Below the pieces are notes generated by a model. It did not search any database. It saw nothing but the letters and a program-made list of their open reading frames with translations, and was not told the origin of the DNA. The position numbers and the translations under genes were made by a program. This document shows, one piece after another, positions 34,634 to 43,257 of a stretch of DNA of 64,000 bases. Every line of letters begins with the position of its first letter. The stretch's first letter is position 1. The stretch is from contig CAVSPW010000002.1 of assembly GCA_963729935.1 (NCBI GenBank), forward strand, positions 434,001 to 498,000, in the 5' to 3' direction. The stretch comes from CAIKMD01 sp963729935. GTDB taxonomy: Bacteria; Pseudomonadota; Alphaproteobacteria; ATCC43930; CGMCC-115725.

Positions 34634-35098
34634 TTGTCCCGCAAGCGCAGCGCCGGATTGCTGCTTTATCGTCGGGCCGAGCGCGGGCTCGAAGTCCTGC
34701 TCGTCCACCCCGGCGGCCCGTTCTGGGCGAAGAAGGACGAAGGCGCCTGGAGCATCCCGAAAGGCGAAATCGAGGCGAACGAAGAGCCGCTGCAGGCGGC
34801 GATCCGCGAATTCGCCGAAGAAACCGGCACGGCCCCCGCGGGCGATTTCCGCCCCTTGCCGCCGGTCCGGCAGGCAGGCGGCAAGACCGTGCTCGTCTGG
34901 GAGGTCGCGGGCGATCTCGATGCAACGGCGATCCACAGCAACGAATTCGAAATCGAATGGCCGCCCCAATCGGGAAAGCGCCGACGTTTCCCCGAAGTCG
35001 ACCGCGCCCAATGGTTCTCGCTCGAGGACGCGCGCAAGCGGATCAACAAGGGCCAAGTTGCGCTGATCGATGCGCTCGCCAAAGAATTCGCGGCCTAG
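34634..35098 (+). CDS. NUDIX hydrolase
   Basis: A 154-residue NUDIX pyrophosphohydrolase. The Nudix box is complete (GEIEANEEPLQAAIREFAEE then TG, residues 44-65), matching Gx5Ex7REUxEExGU with Phe at the hydrophobic position. The N-terminus SAGLLLYRRAERGLEVLLVH and the WSIPKGE lead-in resemble the group hydrolysing diadenosine polyphosphates or nucleoside diphosphate derivatives. The substrate is not readable. The start is TTG at 34634 after AAGGGAG. It follows the rpsU terminator. Confidence 0.92.
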   Translation: MSRKRSAGLLLYRRAERGLEVLLVHPGGPFWAKKDEGAWSIPKGEIEANEEPLQAAIREFAEETGTAPAGDFRPLPPVRQAGGKTVLVWEVAGDLDATAIHSNEFEIEWPPQSGKRRRFPEVDRAQWFSLEDARKRINKGQVALIDALAKEFAA

Positions 35099-35129
35099 CG
35101 CGATCGGGCAATCTTCGCACGCATGAACA

Positions 35130-35613
35130 TCACCGCATGGGGGTCGAAAGCATCCTCACGGGTTCGCCGGGTCTGCCATATTCCAAAGCTGTCGTCGTAT
35201 ACAGCGATTGCTCGTAAGATCGCACATGGTCGGTCGAAAGCGGCATGCTCCAGTAAGTTTCAAACCGCCCTTCGCCGCGCGGCGAAAGAAAGAAGATCGC
35301 TTTCTGGATGCTGTCATCCTCGATCCAATCGAAATAATGATGTTCGAGCGAGAACGTAATCAAATAGGCGTCGGATTCTTTCTCGATGTTGGCATGGGTG
35401 ACGATCCCTGCCCACGCCACCATCGTGTTCTTGAATCTTTCAGGGAATTGACGCACATCGTCGGGAAAAAGACGAAAGTCTGCCTGCTTTAGCCGCTGTT
35501 CCTCTGCAGGCGACGCAGCTTGATAAGGTCGCGAGCCCGGTACAAATCCCGGACATGCCGTGACGAGGAGAGAGGCCGCAACGAGAACAACAAGTCGCGC
35601 AAAAAGCCGCCAT
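35130..35613 (-). pseudogene. Putative lipoprotein gene with a frameshift just after its start codon
   Basis: A continuous frame from 35130 upstream encodes about 159 residues with a hydrophobic leader (RLVVLVAASLLVTAC) ending in a lipobox and cysteine, then PGFVPGSRPY and a soluble domain including VAWAGIVTHANIEKESDAYL and FETYWSMPLSTDHVRSYEQS. No ATG, GTG or TTG starts this frame before an upstream in-frame stop inside pntB. However an ATG at 35613, eight bases after GGAG, is exactly one base out of frame. Removing one G after ATGG would give MRLFARLVVLVAAS. So either an insertion has killed the gene, or one base is a sequencing error. An internal GTG at 35456 could give a leaderless fragment. 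I do not recognise the soluble domain. Confidence 0.7.
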
Positions 35614-35646
35614 TCGCGCCGCTCCGAAGAATGCTTCGACGGCCGG

Positions 35647-37038
35647 CTACCCCAGCGCCTTGACGATCTGCTCGCACATCTTTTTGGCGTCGCCGAACAG
35701 CATCATGGTGTTGTTGCGGAAAAAGAGCTCGTTATCGACCCCGGCATAGCCCGAGGCCATCGAGCGCTTGACGAAGAGCACGGTCTTCGCCTTCTCGACA
35801 TCGAGAATCGGCATGCCATAGATCGGCGATGCCGGATCGGTCTTCGCCGCCGGGTTCGTCACGTCATTGGCGCCGATGACAAAAGCGACGTCGCTCGAGG
35901 CGAAATCGCGATTGATCTCGTCGAGTTCCAGCACCTCGTCATAGGGCACATTGGCTTCGGCCAGGAGCACGTTCATGTGCCCGGGCATGCGGCCCGCGAC
36001 CGGATGAATGGCGTAGCGCACCGTGGCGCCTTCCTTCTTCAGGAGATCCGCCATCTCGCGCAGCGCGTGCTGAGCCTGGGCGACGGCCATGCCGTAGCCC
36101 GGGACGATGATGACCGAACTCGCATTCTTCATGATGAAGGCGGCATCCTCCGCGCTACCGGCCTTCACCGCCTTGTCGCCCTGCGAAGCCGCGGCGGCCG
36201 CGCCGCCTTCGGTTCCGAAGCCGCCGAGGATGACGTTGAAGATCGAGCGGTTCATCCCCTTGCACATGATGTAGCTGAGAATCGCGCCCGACGAGCCCAC
36301 CAGCGCGCCCGTGATGATCAAGAGGCTGTTGCCGAGCGTGAAGCCGATGCCGCACGCCGCCCAGCCCGAATAGGAATTGAGCATCGAGATCACGACTGGC
36401 ATATCGGCGCCGCCGATCGGCACGATGATGAGAAAGCCCAAGAGCAGCGAAAGCCCGACGATCGCCCAGAACGCCGCCGGCGGTTGAGCCATGACGAACC
36501 ATACGAACGCGGCCACGAGGACGAACGCGAGCAGCGCGTTCAGCGGATGCTGGCCGGGAAAAACCAGCGGCGCGCCGGTGATGAGACCCTGCAGCTTGCC
36601 GAAGGCGATGATCGAGCCAGTGAAGGTGACGGCGCCGATCGCGGTGCCGAGCCCCATCTCGATCAAGCTGCCTTGCTCGATCGCGCCTTCGGCGCCGATG
36701 CCGTAGGCCGAGGGCGCGTAGAAGGCGGCGGTCGCGACGCAAACCGCGGCGAGGCCCACCAGGCTGTGGAAGGCCGCGACCAGCTGCGGCAGCGCCGTCA
36801 TCTGAATGCGAAGCGCGATGAAGGTGCCGATGCCGCCGCCGATGACGATTCCGGCGAGAATGACCCCGTAGCTTAGGACGCCGGGCGCGGCGAGCGTGGT
36901 GCCGATGGCGATCAGCATGCCGACGATGCCGTAGAGATTGCCGCCGCGCGAGGTCACGGGCGAGCTGAGGCCGCGGAGCGCCATGATGAAGCAGATCGAG
37001 GCGGCCAGATAGAGAAGGGCTGAGAGATCGGCACTCAC
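35647..37038 (-). CDS. pntB: NAD(P) transhydrogenase subunit beta
   Basis: A 463-residue membrane subunit of the proton-translocating transhydrogenase that makes NADPH from NADH using the proton gradient. Residues 1-270 form about nine helices. The C-terminal domain III binds NADP(H), with VIIVPGYGMAVAQAQHAL, HPVAGRMPGHMNVLLAEA, VIGANDVTNPAAKTDPASPI and KRSMASGYAGVDNELF. The start is GTG at 37038. It is the last gene of the pntAA-pntAB-pntB operon, ordered as in other alphaproteobacteria with a split alpha subunit. Confidence 0.97.
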   Translation of the reverse strand: MSADLSALLYLAASICFIMALRGLSSPVTSRGGNLYGIVGMLIAIGTTLAAPGVLSYGVILAGIVIGGGIGTFIALRIQMTALPQLVAAFHSLVGLAAVCVATAAFYAPSAYGIGAEGAIEQGSLIEMGLGTAIGAVTFTGSIIAFGKLQGLITGAPLVFPGQHPLNALLAFVLVAAFVWFVMAQPPAAFWAIVGLSLLLGFLIIVPIGGADMPVVISMLNSYSGWAACGIGFTLGNSLLIITGALVGSSGAILSYIMCKGMNRSIFNVILGGFGTEGGAAAAASQGDKAVKAGSAEDAAFIMKNASSVIIVPGYGMAVAQAQHALREMADLLKKEGATVRYAIHPVAGRMPGHMNVLLAEANVPYDEVLELDEINRDFASSDVAFVIGANDVTNPAAKTDPASPIYGMPILDVEKAKTVLFVKRSMASGYAGVDNELFFRNNTMMLFGDAKKMCEQIVKALG

Positions 37039-37053
37039 GGGCGCATTACTCCG

Positions 37054-37353
37054 CTATTTTTGCTTCTTCTTGAACATCTGCAGCATGCGCTGCGTGACGA
37101 TGAACCCGCCGAAGATGTTGACCGAGGCGAGGGTCACGGCGACGAAGCCCATCACTTTCGAAAAGCTCGCGCCCGCCGGACCGGCGGCGATGAGCGCGCC
37201 GACGATGATCACGCTCGAGACCGCGTTGGTCACGCTCATCAGCGGCGAATGCAGGGCCGGCGTGACGCGCCAGACGACGTAATAACCGACGAAGACCGCG
37301 AGCACGAAGACGGTCAGAAAGAAGACGAAGACGTGAGGTTGGCCGACTTCCAT
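37054..37353 (-). CDS. pntAB: NAD(P) transhydrogenase subunit alpha, membrane part
   Basis: A 99-residue protein with three hydrophobic helices. It contains FFLTVFVLAVFVGYYVVWRV, TPALHSPLMSVTNAVSSVII and a GFVAVTLASVNIFGGFIVTQ stretch, then a basic KKKQK end. This is the membrane domain that in enterobacteria is fused to the PntA C-terminus. It lies three bases after pntAA and 15 before pntB. Confidence 0.96.
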   Translation of the reverse strand: MEVGQPHVFVFFLTVFVLAVFVGYYVVWRVTPALHSPLMSVTNAVSSVIIVGALIAAGPAGASFSKVMGFVAVTLASVNIFGGFIVTQRMLQMFKKKQK

Positions 37354-37356
37354 GAA

Positions 37357-38490
37357 TCAGGCTCCTGCCAATTGCGGATTGACGACCCGCCCGTCGATGG
37401 TCAATAGCGACGCTTTCACGATCTCGTCCGCCTCATCGATTTTCAACGCCCTGTCCTTGTCGATGATGAGGTCGAGGAACGCCAGAAGATTCTTCGCATA
37501 GAGCTGGCTCGCATCGACGGCGATATGCGACGGGACATTGAGATGGCCGAGGATGATGGCGCCATTCGCGGTCGTCACTTCCTCGCCCGGCTTGCTGCCT
37601 TCGACATTGCCGCCCTGCTCGACCGCGAGATCGACGAGGACCGAGCCCGGGCGCATCACCGCCGCCATCTCCTTGGTGATGAGAATGGGCGCCTTGCGGC
37701 CCGGGATGAGCGCGGTGCAGATCACGATATCGATCTTCTTGAGCGCCTCGGTGACGTGCTCGCGCTGACGCCGCGCGAAATCCTCGCCCATCTCCTTGGC
37801 GTAGCCGCCCGAAGTCTCCATCTGCTTCATCGCCTCGAGATCGACGGCAAGGAAGCTGGCGCCGAGGCTCTCGACTTGCTCTTTCGCCGCCAAGCGCACA
37901 TCGGTCGCCGAGACCACCGCGCCCAAGCGCCGCGCGGTCGCGATCGCCTGCAAGCCCGCAACGCCCGCGCCCATTACGAGGACGCGTGCCGGCGCGATCG
38001 TGCCGGCGGCGGTCATCATCATCGGAAAGGCACGGCCGAACGCGACCGCGGCCTCGAGCACGGCGCGATACCCCGCGAGATTGGCTTGCGAGGAGAGCAC
38101 GTCCATCGCCTGCGCGCGCGTGATGCGCGGCACCAGCTCCATGGCGAAGGACGTGAGCCCGGCATCCGCATAGGCCTTGACCTCGGCCGGATTCTGCAAG
38201 GGCGCGAGCATGCCCAGAAGCACCGCGCCGCGTTTCATGAGACCGATTTCGGCGGCCTCCGGTCGTTGCACTTTTAGCACGATGTCGGCGCTCGACAGCG
38301 CCTCGCGCTCATCGGCGGCGATGCGGGCGCCGGCGGCGGTGTAGGATTCGTCGGGAAAGGCCGCGCCCGCTCCGGCGCCGCTCTCGACGAGCACCTCGTG
38401 GCCCATGCCGACCAGCCGCTTGACCGTATCGGGCGACGCCGCGACCCGCCGTTCCTGCGCGCGGCGTTCCCTTGGTATTCCGATTCTCAT
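37357..38490 (-). CDS. pntAA: NAD(P) transhydrogenase subunit alpha, NAD-binding part
   Basis: A 377-residue soluble domain I related to alanine dehydrogenase. It starts MRIGIPRERRAQERRVAASP and has the Rossmann loop VLVMGAGVAGLQAIATARRLG. The PGRKAPILITKEMAAVMRPGS mobile-loop region (two adjacent parts) and VDLAVEQGGNVEGSKPGE follow. The ATG at 38490 matches the family start; an upstream extension is not conserved. It is the first gene of the pnt operon. Confidence 0.96.
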   Translation of the reverse strand: MRIGIPRERRAQERRVAASPDTVKRLVGMGHEVLVESGAGAGAAFPDESYTAAGARIAADEREALSSADIVLKVQRPEAAEIGLMKRGAVLLGMLAPLQNPAEVKAYADAGLTSFAMELVPRITRAQAMDVLSSQANLAGYRAVLEAAVAFGRAFPMMMTAAGTIAPARVLVMGAGVAGLQAIATARRLGAVVSATDVRLAAKEQVESLGASFLAVDLEAMKQMETSGGYAKEMGEDFARRQREHVTEALKKIDIVICTALIPGRKAPILITKEMAAVMRPGSVLVDLAVEQGGNVEGSKPGEEVTTANGAIILGHLNVPSHIAVDASQLYAKNLLAFLDLIIDKDRALKIDEADEIVKASLLTIDGRVVNPQLAGA

Positions 38491-38819
38491 GTCGCGGATC
38501 ATCCCCTGGGCGAGAACGATGTGACAATGCCGCGCCGCGGCGCATTTGTGAAGTGGTAAGGCGCGGGGGGATCGAACGCCATGGATGCGGCCGCGATCAC
38601 GATCGGGCGCATGGCCCTTCTCTTGGTCTCCGCGCATGTTAAGATGTCGTAAACTATTGTCGCCGCTCGTCCTCGTCACCCTGCCGCGCGCTACCATCCC
38701 GCTCAGACCGGACCCATGCGGGCGAAGGCGACCTCAGCACAGGGAATAAATCCGATCACGCCCCGTTTTCATTCCGTCAGGCCGCGTCCAAGGCCCCCGT
38801 TTTCCTGGGGGGTCGGCTC
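38491..38819 (+). other. Divergent intergenic region between pntAA and the sigma factor
   Basis: A 329-base region holding the start signals of both divergent operons. On the minus strand TTGTCA lies 18 bases from GATGAT just before pntAA, a weak promoter match. GCCGCGCCGCGGC (38533-38545) is a short inverted repeat. A locally A/T-richer patch, TTAAGATGTCGTAAACTATTG, split by 38650, is near 38639-38659. I find no ORF, tRNA or convincing sigma-factor autoregulatory promoter. Confidence 0.5.
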
Positions 38820-39347
38820 ATGAGCCCGTTCTTCAGCGATCAGCTCATCGCCGTCCTCCCGCGCTTGCGGCGGTTCGCACGGGGTTTGACGGGGTCCGCC
38901 GCCGAGGCCGATGATTTGGTCCAGGCGGCGTGCGAGCGGGCTCTGACCCGCACGCATCAGTTTCAGGAGGGGACACGGTTCGACAGCTGGATGTTCAGGA
39001 TTGCGCAGACGATCTGGATCGATCAACTGCGCTCCCGGAACATCCGCAAGGAGACGAGCGAAGATGAAGGCACGCATGTCGGCACGGATGAGCCGCGGCG
39101 CCGCATCGAAGCCCGTCTTGCCTTGCAGGAAGTTCGCGTCGCGCTCGGCGAATTGCCCGCCGAGCAGCGTGCGGCCCTGATGCTCGTGACCGTGGATGGG
39201 TTGAGTTACCAGGAGGCGGCGGATGTCGCCGAAGTACCGGTCGGCACGATCATGAGCCGGCTGGCGCGGGCGCGGGTGGCACTTCAGGCCAGACTCGAGG
39301 CCGGGGGACGCGCGCGGAGGAGTATGAATGATGCAAAAGCCGAGTGA
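38820..39347 (+). CDS. ECF-type RNA polymerase sigma factor
   Basis: A 175-residue sigma-70-family factor with region 2 (AEADDLVQAACERAL, then FDSWMFRIAQTIWIDQLRSR) and region 4 (VTVDGLSYQEAADVAEVPVG then TIMSRLARARVAL). Regions 1 and 3 are missing, as in ECF factors. Its 3' end overlaps the next gene by 20 bases, so factor and anti-sigma are co-translated. The target genes cannot be read from the window. Confidence 0.94.
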   Translation: MSPFFSDQLIAVLPRLRRFARGLTGSAAEADDLVQAACERALTRTHQFQEGTRFDSWMFRIAQTIWIDQLRSRNIRKETSEDEGTHVGTDEPRRRIEARLALQEVRVALGELPAEQRAALMLVTVDGLSYQEAADVAEVPVGTIMSRLARARVALQARLEAGGRARRSMNDAKAE

Positions 39348-40170
39348 CGAGATTCTGGTTGCCTATCTCGATGGTGAGCTCGATCCGAGCGTCCGCCTCG
39401 AGGTCGAGGCATGCATCGATACCGACGCGGAAACGCGCGAGCGCGTGACAGCCCTGGCCATGGGCGCGCGGCTGCTGCGCTCGGCTTTCGATCCGGTATT
39501 GCACGAAGCGGTGCCGGAGCGGCTGATTGCCGCGGCGCGTGGCGACAGCGCGTCAGCGGTCACGGATCTCGCGGCAGCGCGAAAGAATCCTATTGGCCGG
39601 CGGCTGGGCGGAAGGCCCTTGGTCGAATGGGCCATGGCGGCCGGAATCGCCGGATTGCTGATCGGCGGCGGGCTCGGCTATTTCTCGGCCGGCCCGGGCA
39701 CGGTCACCCCGCAGGCCGCGAGCCTTGCTTCGGCCAATTGGCTCGACAGCATCGCCGGTTATCACAAGCTCTTCGTCAGTGCCGGGGCCGATGATCTGGC
39801 GCTTGTCGATATGCCGGCCACGGACGGCGCCGGCGCGCGCAAGGTCGTGCAGAAGCTTCCCGCCGATTTCCGTCTGCCGAACCTGCAGCCTTGGGGCCTT
39901 CAGTTCCAGGGCGCGCGCTACCTCTTCATCGAGGGCGAGCCGGGCACGCAGCTTTTTTACACCACGGACAACAAGGCGTTGGGTCCGCTGACGGTGGTTG
40001 TCGCCGCGACCAACAAGCCCGATCTCGCGCCCACTTTCGACCGGCGCGACAAGCTCAATGTGCTCTATTGGCGGCATCACGGGCACGCCTACGTGCTCGT
40101 CGGCGCGGCCGATATCGGCTATCTCTGGAACATCTCGAACGACATCGCGTATCAACTCGACGCCATCTGA
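39328..40170 (+). CDS. Membrane-anchored anti-sigma factor
   Basis: A 280-residue protein overlapping the sigma gene. The N-terminus PSDEILVAYLDGELDPSVRL resembles the anti-sigma domain of FecR/RsiW-type regulators but lacks the HxxxCxxC zinc motif. One membrane helix is at about 101-120 (WAMAAGIAGLLIGGGLGYFS). The periplasmic part has PNLQPWGLQFQGARYLFIEG and a YWRHHGHAYVLVGAADIGYL region. It would hold the sigma factor at the membrane until a periplasmic signal arrives. The assignment rests on gene position plus topology. Confidence 0.88.
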   Translation: MMQKPSDEILVAYLDGELDPSVRLEVEACIDTDAETRERVTALAMGARLLRSAFDPVLHEAVPERLIAAARGDSASAVTDLAAARKNPIGRRLGGRPLVEWAMAAGIAGLLIGGGLGYFSAGPGTVTPQAASLASANWLDSIAGYHKLFVSAGADDLALVDMPATDGAGARKVVQKLPADFRLPNLQPWGLQFQGARYLFIEGEPGTQLFYTTDNKALGPLTVVVAATNKPDLAPTFDRRDKLNVLYWRHHGHAYVLVGAADIGYLWNISNDIAYQLDAI

Positions 40171-40285
40171 CCCGGCGTTGACCGCGCGCAAGACGTGATC
40201 CGCCCGATTGCGCCGGGTGGGGCGCGAAGCATACCGTTCTGCTATGGTCAGTGTCCTTCCTCGCATGGGACAGATCGGGACGCCG

Positions 40286-41320
40286 ATGAACGCGACCGCC
40301 AATAAACGCTTGCTCCTCGCCGAGCGCCCCGAAGGCCGCGCCGTCAAGGCGAGCGATTTCAAATTCGACGTGGCGCCCGTCGCTTCGCCGGCGGAGGGAC
40401 AGGTGCTTTTGCGCACGCTCTTCCTCTCGCTCGACCCCTATATGCGCGGACGGATGAGCGCGGCGCGCTCCTACGCGGTTCCGGTCGAACTCGGCGCGGT
40501 CATGACCGGCGAGGTCGTGGCCGAGATCGTCGAGTCGCGCGCTCCCGGCTTCGCCCCCGGCGACATCGTCCTGGCGCATGCCGGCTGGCAGGAATACGCG
40601 GTCATGCCGGCAAAAGCCGTCGAGCGCGTCGACCGCGCGCAACTGGGCGATCTCCCGCCTTCCTACCTGCTGGGCGTGCTCGGCATGCCGGGTGCCACCG
40701 CGTATTTCGCGCTCGAGACGATCGGCAAGCCGCAACCGCGCGAAACCGTGCTGATCTCTGCCGCTTCGGGCGCGGTCGGGCAGGTCGCCGGCCAGATCGC
40801 CAAGCTCAAGGGCTGCCGGGTCATCGGCACGGCCGGCGCCGCGGACAAGCTCGCCTATGTGACGCAGGAACTCGGCTTTGATGCCGGCATCGATTACACC
40901 GGCAAGGACGCCGACGCGCTCACGACCGCCATCGCCGCGCACGCGCCCTCAGGCGTCGACGTGTTCTTCGACAATGTCGGCGGCGTCACCCATGATGCGG
41001 CGATGATGAATCTGGCGCTTCATGCGCGGATCATCATCTGCGGCGTCATTTCGTCCTATGACCGGCTTGGCCAGCCCGATATCGGCCAACGCTGGAACCG
41101 TCAGTTGCTGGTGAAGCGCGCGCTGATGCAGGGCTTCCTCGTCAGCGACCACCGCGCGCGCTGGGGCGAGTTCCGCGCGCAGATGGCGGCGTGGCTGCAT
41201 GGCGGCCGGATCCGCTATCGCGAAGACATCGTCGACGGCATCGAGGCCGCGCCCGCCGCGTTCATCGGTCTTCTGAGCGGCGCCAATCGCGGCAAGATGC
41301 TGGTACGCGTCGCCCGCTAG
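40286..41320 (+). CDS. NADP-dependent oxidoreductase (MDR, prostaglandin reductase/CurA type)
   Basis: A 344-residue medium-chain dehydrogenase without zinc ligands. The N-terminal domain has FLSLDPYMRGRMSAARSYAV, characteristic of the prostaglandin reductase/CurA group. The NADP-binding loop is VLISAASGAVGQVAGQIAKL, followed by GVDVFFDNVGG. It reduces activated double bonds of enones and aldehydes; the substrate is unknown. I chose ATG 40286; ATG 40265 is an alternative. It stands alone upstream of the OpgC cassette. Confidence 0.92.
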   Translation: MNATANKRLLLAERPEGRAVKASDFKFDVAPVASPAEGQVLLRTLFLSLDPYMRGRMSAARSYAVPVELGAVMTGEVVAEIVESRAPGFAPGDIVLAHAGWQEYAVMPAKAVERVDRAQLGDLPPSYLLGVLGMPGATAYFALETIGKPQPRETVLISAASGAVGQVAGQIAKLKGCRVIGTAGAADKLAYVTQELGFDAGIDYTGKDADALTTAIAAHAPSGVDVFFDNVGGVTHDAAMMNLALHARIIICGVISSYDRLGQPDIGQRWNRQLLVKRALMQGFLVSDHRARWGEFRAQMAAWLHGGRIRYREDIVDGIEAAPAAFIGLLSGANRGKMLVRVAR

Positions 41321-41342
41321 CGCGACCGTCGGCGCTATTGCC

Positions 41343-42512
41343 ATGGCTGCTGAGGCTTCGCCCCAACTCCCGCGCGACCTGCGGCTCGATTTCTTCCGCG
41401 GCCTGTCGCTCTTCTTCATCTTCATCGACCACATCCCCGAGAACGTCCTTGCCTATTTCACCCTTCGCTCGATCGCGTTCAATGACGCGGCCGAGGTGTT
41501 CATCTTCATCTCCGGCTACACCGCGGCGCTCGTCTACGGTCAGAGCTTACGCGAGCAGGGCTCGCTCCTCGCCGTAGCGCAAATTTATCGCCGCGTCTGG
41601 CAACTTTACGTTGCGCACATCTTTCTCTTCGTGATTTTCACCGCCGAGGTGAGCTACGCCACCGTCGTGTTGCAGAACCCGATGTACAGCGAGGAAATGC
41701 GCGTCGGCGATTTCCTGAACGAGCCGTATCTTGCCATTGTCCGTGCCCTCACCTTGTCGTTTCAGCCGACTTTTCTCGATATCCTGCCGCTCTACATCGT
41801 CCTGCTGGCGAGTTTTCCCGCCGTGCTGATCGCGATGGCGCGGCAACGTTATCTGCCGCTCGTGCTCTCGGCGGTGATCTATGTACTGACGTTGCGCAAT
41901 GGTTGGGCCTTTCATACGAGGCCAGCGCACGATGTGTGGTACTTCAATCCGCTGGCCTGGCAGTTCCTTTTCGTGATCGGCGCGACGGCGGGCTATGGCC
42001 GGATCCGCGGCGGTCCGCCCCTTCCCGGCCGCGACTGGCTCAGCCGCGCCGCCGTCGTGGTTGCCGGGTGCTTCGCGATCATCAGTTTCACCTGGACGCT
42101 GCACTGGATTTACGATCCGTTTCCGCCGCTCTTTGCGAAGGCGCTCTGGAGCCACACGCTCGACAAAACAGACCTCGCGCCGCTGCGCCTCTTCAGCTTC
42201 GTCGTGCTGGCAACCGCAACCGTGCGACTGGTGCGCCCGGACAGCTCCTTCTTGGGCGCGCGATGGGCCCGGCCGGTGATCATTTGCGGGCAGCAATCGC
42301 TCTACATCTTTTGCCTCGGCATCCTGCTTTCGGTGCTGGGCCATTTCCTGCTCGCCGAGATTTCCGGCGGGATCCTGACCCAAATCGGGGTCAATGTCGG
42401 CGGCATCGGCTCCATGATCGGCGTTGCCGCTGTGCTCAATTGGTTCAAGAACGCGTCGCGGCGGCCGCGCGGCGCCCGCCCCTCATCGGTTCCCGCGACA
42501 CCTTCGGAGTAA
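41343..42512 (+). CDS. OpgC-like membrane acyltransferase
   Basis: A 389-residue integral membrane protein with about ten hydrophobic helices. It matches OpgC, which transfers succinyl groups to osmoregulated periplasmic glucans. The N-terminus has LRLDFFRGLSLFFIFIDHIP, with the family Arg and His. Also visible are FNDAAEVFIFISGYTAALVYG, a PTFLDILPLYIVLL block and a WYFNPLAWQFLFVIGATAGY segment. It is the first gene of a run with two SGNH proteins, the next starting four bases after its stop. The acyl group and the acceptor glycan are inferred from the family. Confidence 0.9.
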   Translation: MAAEASPQLPRDLRLDFFRGLSLFFIFIDHIPENVLAYFTLRSIAFNDAAEVFIFISGYTAALVYGQSLREQGSLLAVAQIYRRVWQLYVAHIFLFVIFTAEVSYATVVLQNPMYSEEMRVGDFLNEPYLAIVRALTLSFQPTFLDILPLYIVLLASFPAVLIAMARQRYLPLVLSAVIYVLTLRNGWAFHTRPAHDVWYFNPLAWQFLFVIGATAGYGRIRGGPPLPGRDWLSRAAVVVAGCFAIISFTWTLHWIYDPFPPLFAKALWSHTLDKTDLAPLRLFSFVVLATATVRLVRPDSSFLGARWARPVIICGQQSLYIFCLGILLSVLGHFLLAEISGGILTQIGVNVGGIGSMIGVAAVLNWFKNASRRPRGARPSSVPATPSE

Positions 42513-42516
42513 CGCG

Positions 42517-43251
42517 ATGCGCTTTCTCGCAATTCTCGTCGGTTTTTGCGCGGCGGCGCTGCCGCCGGCGGTCGGTTTCGCGGCCGCTGCCGACCCCGCG
42601 CGCTGCGCGGCACCGCGCGAGATCATTGAAGACGAGCCGCGTCTGCCGGCGCTGGCGCGGCAGTTCGCCTCCCATCGGCCGGTGACGATCATCGTCGTCG
42701 GCGGCGCCTCGACCGCCGGCATCGCGCCCGACGACGCCTATCCGCGTTTCCTCGAGGCGGCGCTGCGTCGCCATCACCCCAATCTGGCGATCACCGTGAT
42801 CAACCGGGGCGTAGCCGGGCAGACGACTGCGGAAATGGCCGCCCGGTTCGCCAAAGACGTCTATCCCTACCAGCCAAATCTGGTCATTTGGGAGACCGGA
42901 ACGGTCGACGCCGTGCGCGGCGAGGACGTCAACACTTTCGCAGATGCCCTAAAAAATGGAATTGCTGCAGTGCAAGAGCACAAATCCGAGTTGATGTTGA
43001 TGGATATGCAATACAATCCAAGCACCGTTTCTGTTATAAACTTCGAACCTTATTTGGATGCTTTGCATCAGACGGCGGCGCTGGAAGATGTTTACATGTT
43101 TCAGCGTTTCAACGTGATGAAGTATTGGGGAGACGCGGGCGACTTCGATTTCGTCAACGCGCCGCGAGAAAAGACACTCTTGTTGACCAGGGAGTTTTAC
43201 GAATGCCTGGGAGAAAGGTTAGCCGATGCGGTCGATTATGCCGCCCGCTGA
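42517..43251 (+). CDS. SGNH-hydrolase-fold protein lacking catalytic residues
   Basis: A 244-residue protein with a signal peptide (MRFLAILVGFCAAALPPAVG then AAA) and an SGNH/GDSL fold. Compared with its neighbour, block I reads GGAST (62-66), with Ala64 where the nucleophilic Ser is expected. Block III is GTVD, with Val130 replacing Asn, and the C-terminal Asp-x-x-His pair is missing although the surrounding LLLTREFYECLGERL aligns. Block II NRGVAGQ is kept. Ser65 could in principle substitute, but the other losses argue for a non-catalytic protein. GC falls to about 42-45% in 42961-43080. It is secreted, in an operon with OpgC and the intact paralogue. Confidence 0.88.
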   Translation: MRFLAILVGFCAAALPPAVGFAAAADPARCAAPREIIEDEPRLPALARQFASHRPVTIIVVGGASTAGIAPDDAYPRFLEAALRRHHPNLAITVINRGVAGQTTAEMAARFAKDVYPYQPNLVIWETGTVDAVRGEDVNTFADALKNGIAAVQEHKSELMLMDMQYNPSTVSVINFEPYLDALHQTAALEDVYMFQRFNVMKYWGDAGDFDFVNAPREKTLLLTREFYECLGERLADAVDYAAR

Positions 43252-43257
43252 CTTGAG

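Noticed and set aside
38555..38585. A tRNA-like fragment (GTGGTAAGG and GGATCGAACGCC)
   Set aside because: No acceptor or anticodon stem can be formed around it.
38746..38780. An ECF autoregulatory promoter (GGAAT ... CGTC) before the sigma gene
   Set aside because: The two elements are 27 bases apart, too far for the usual 16-17-base spacing.
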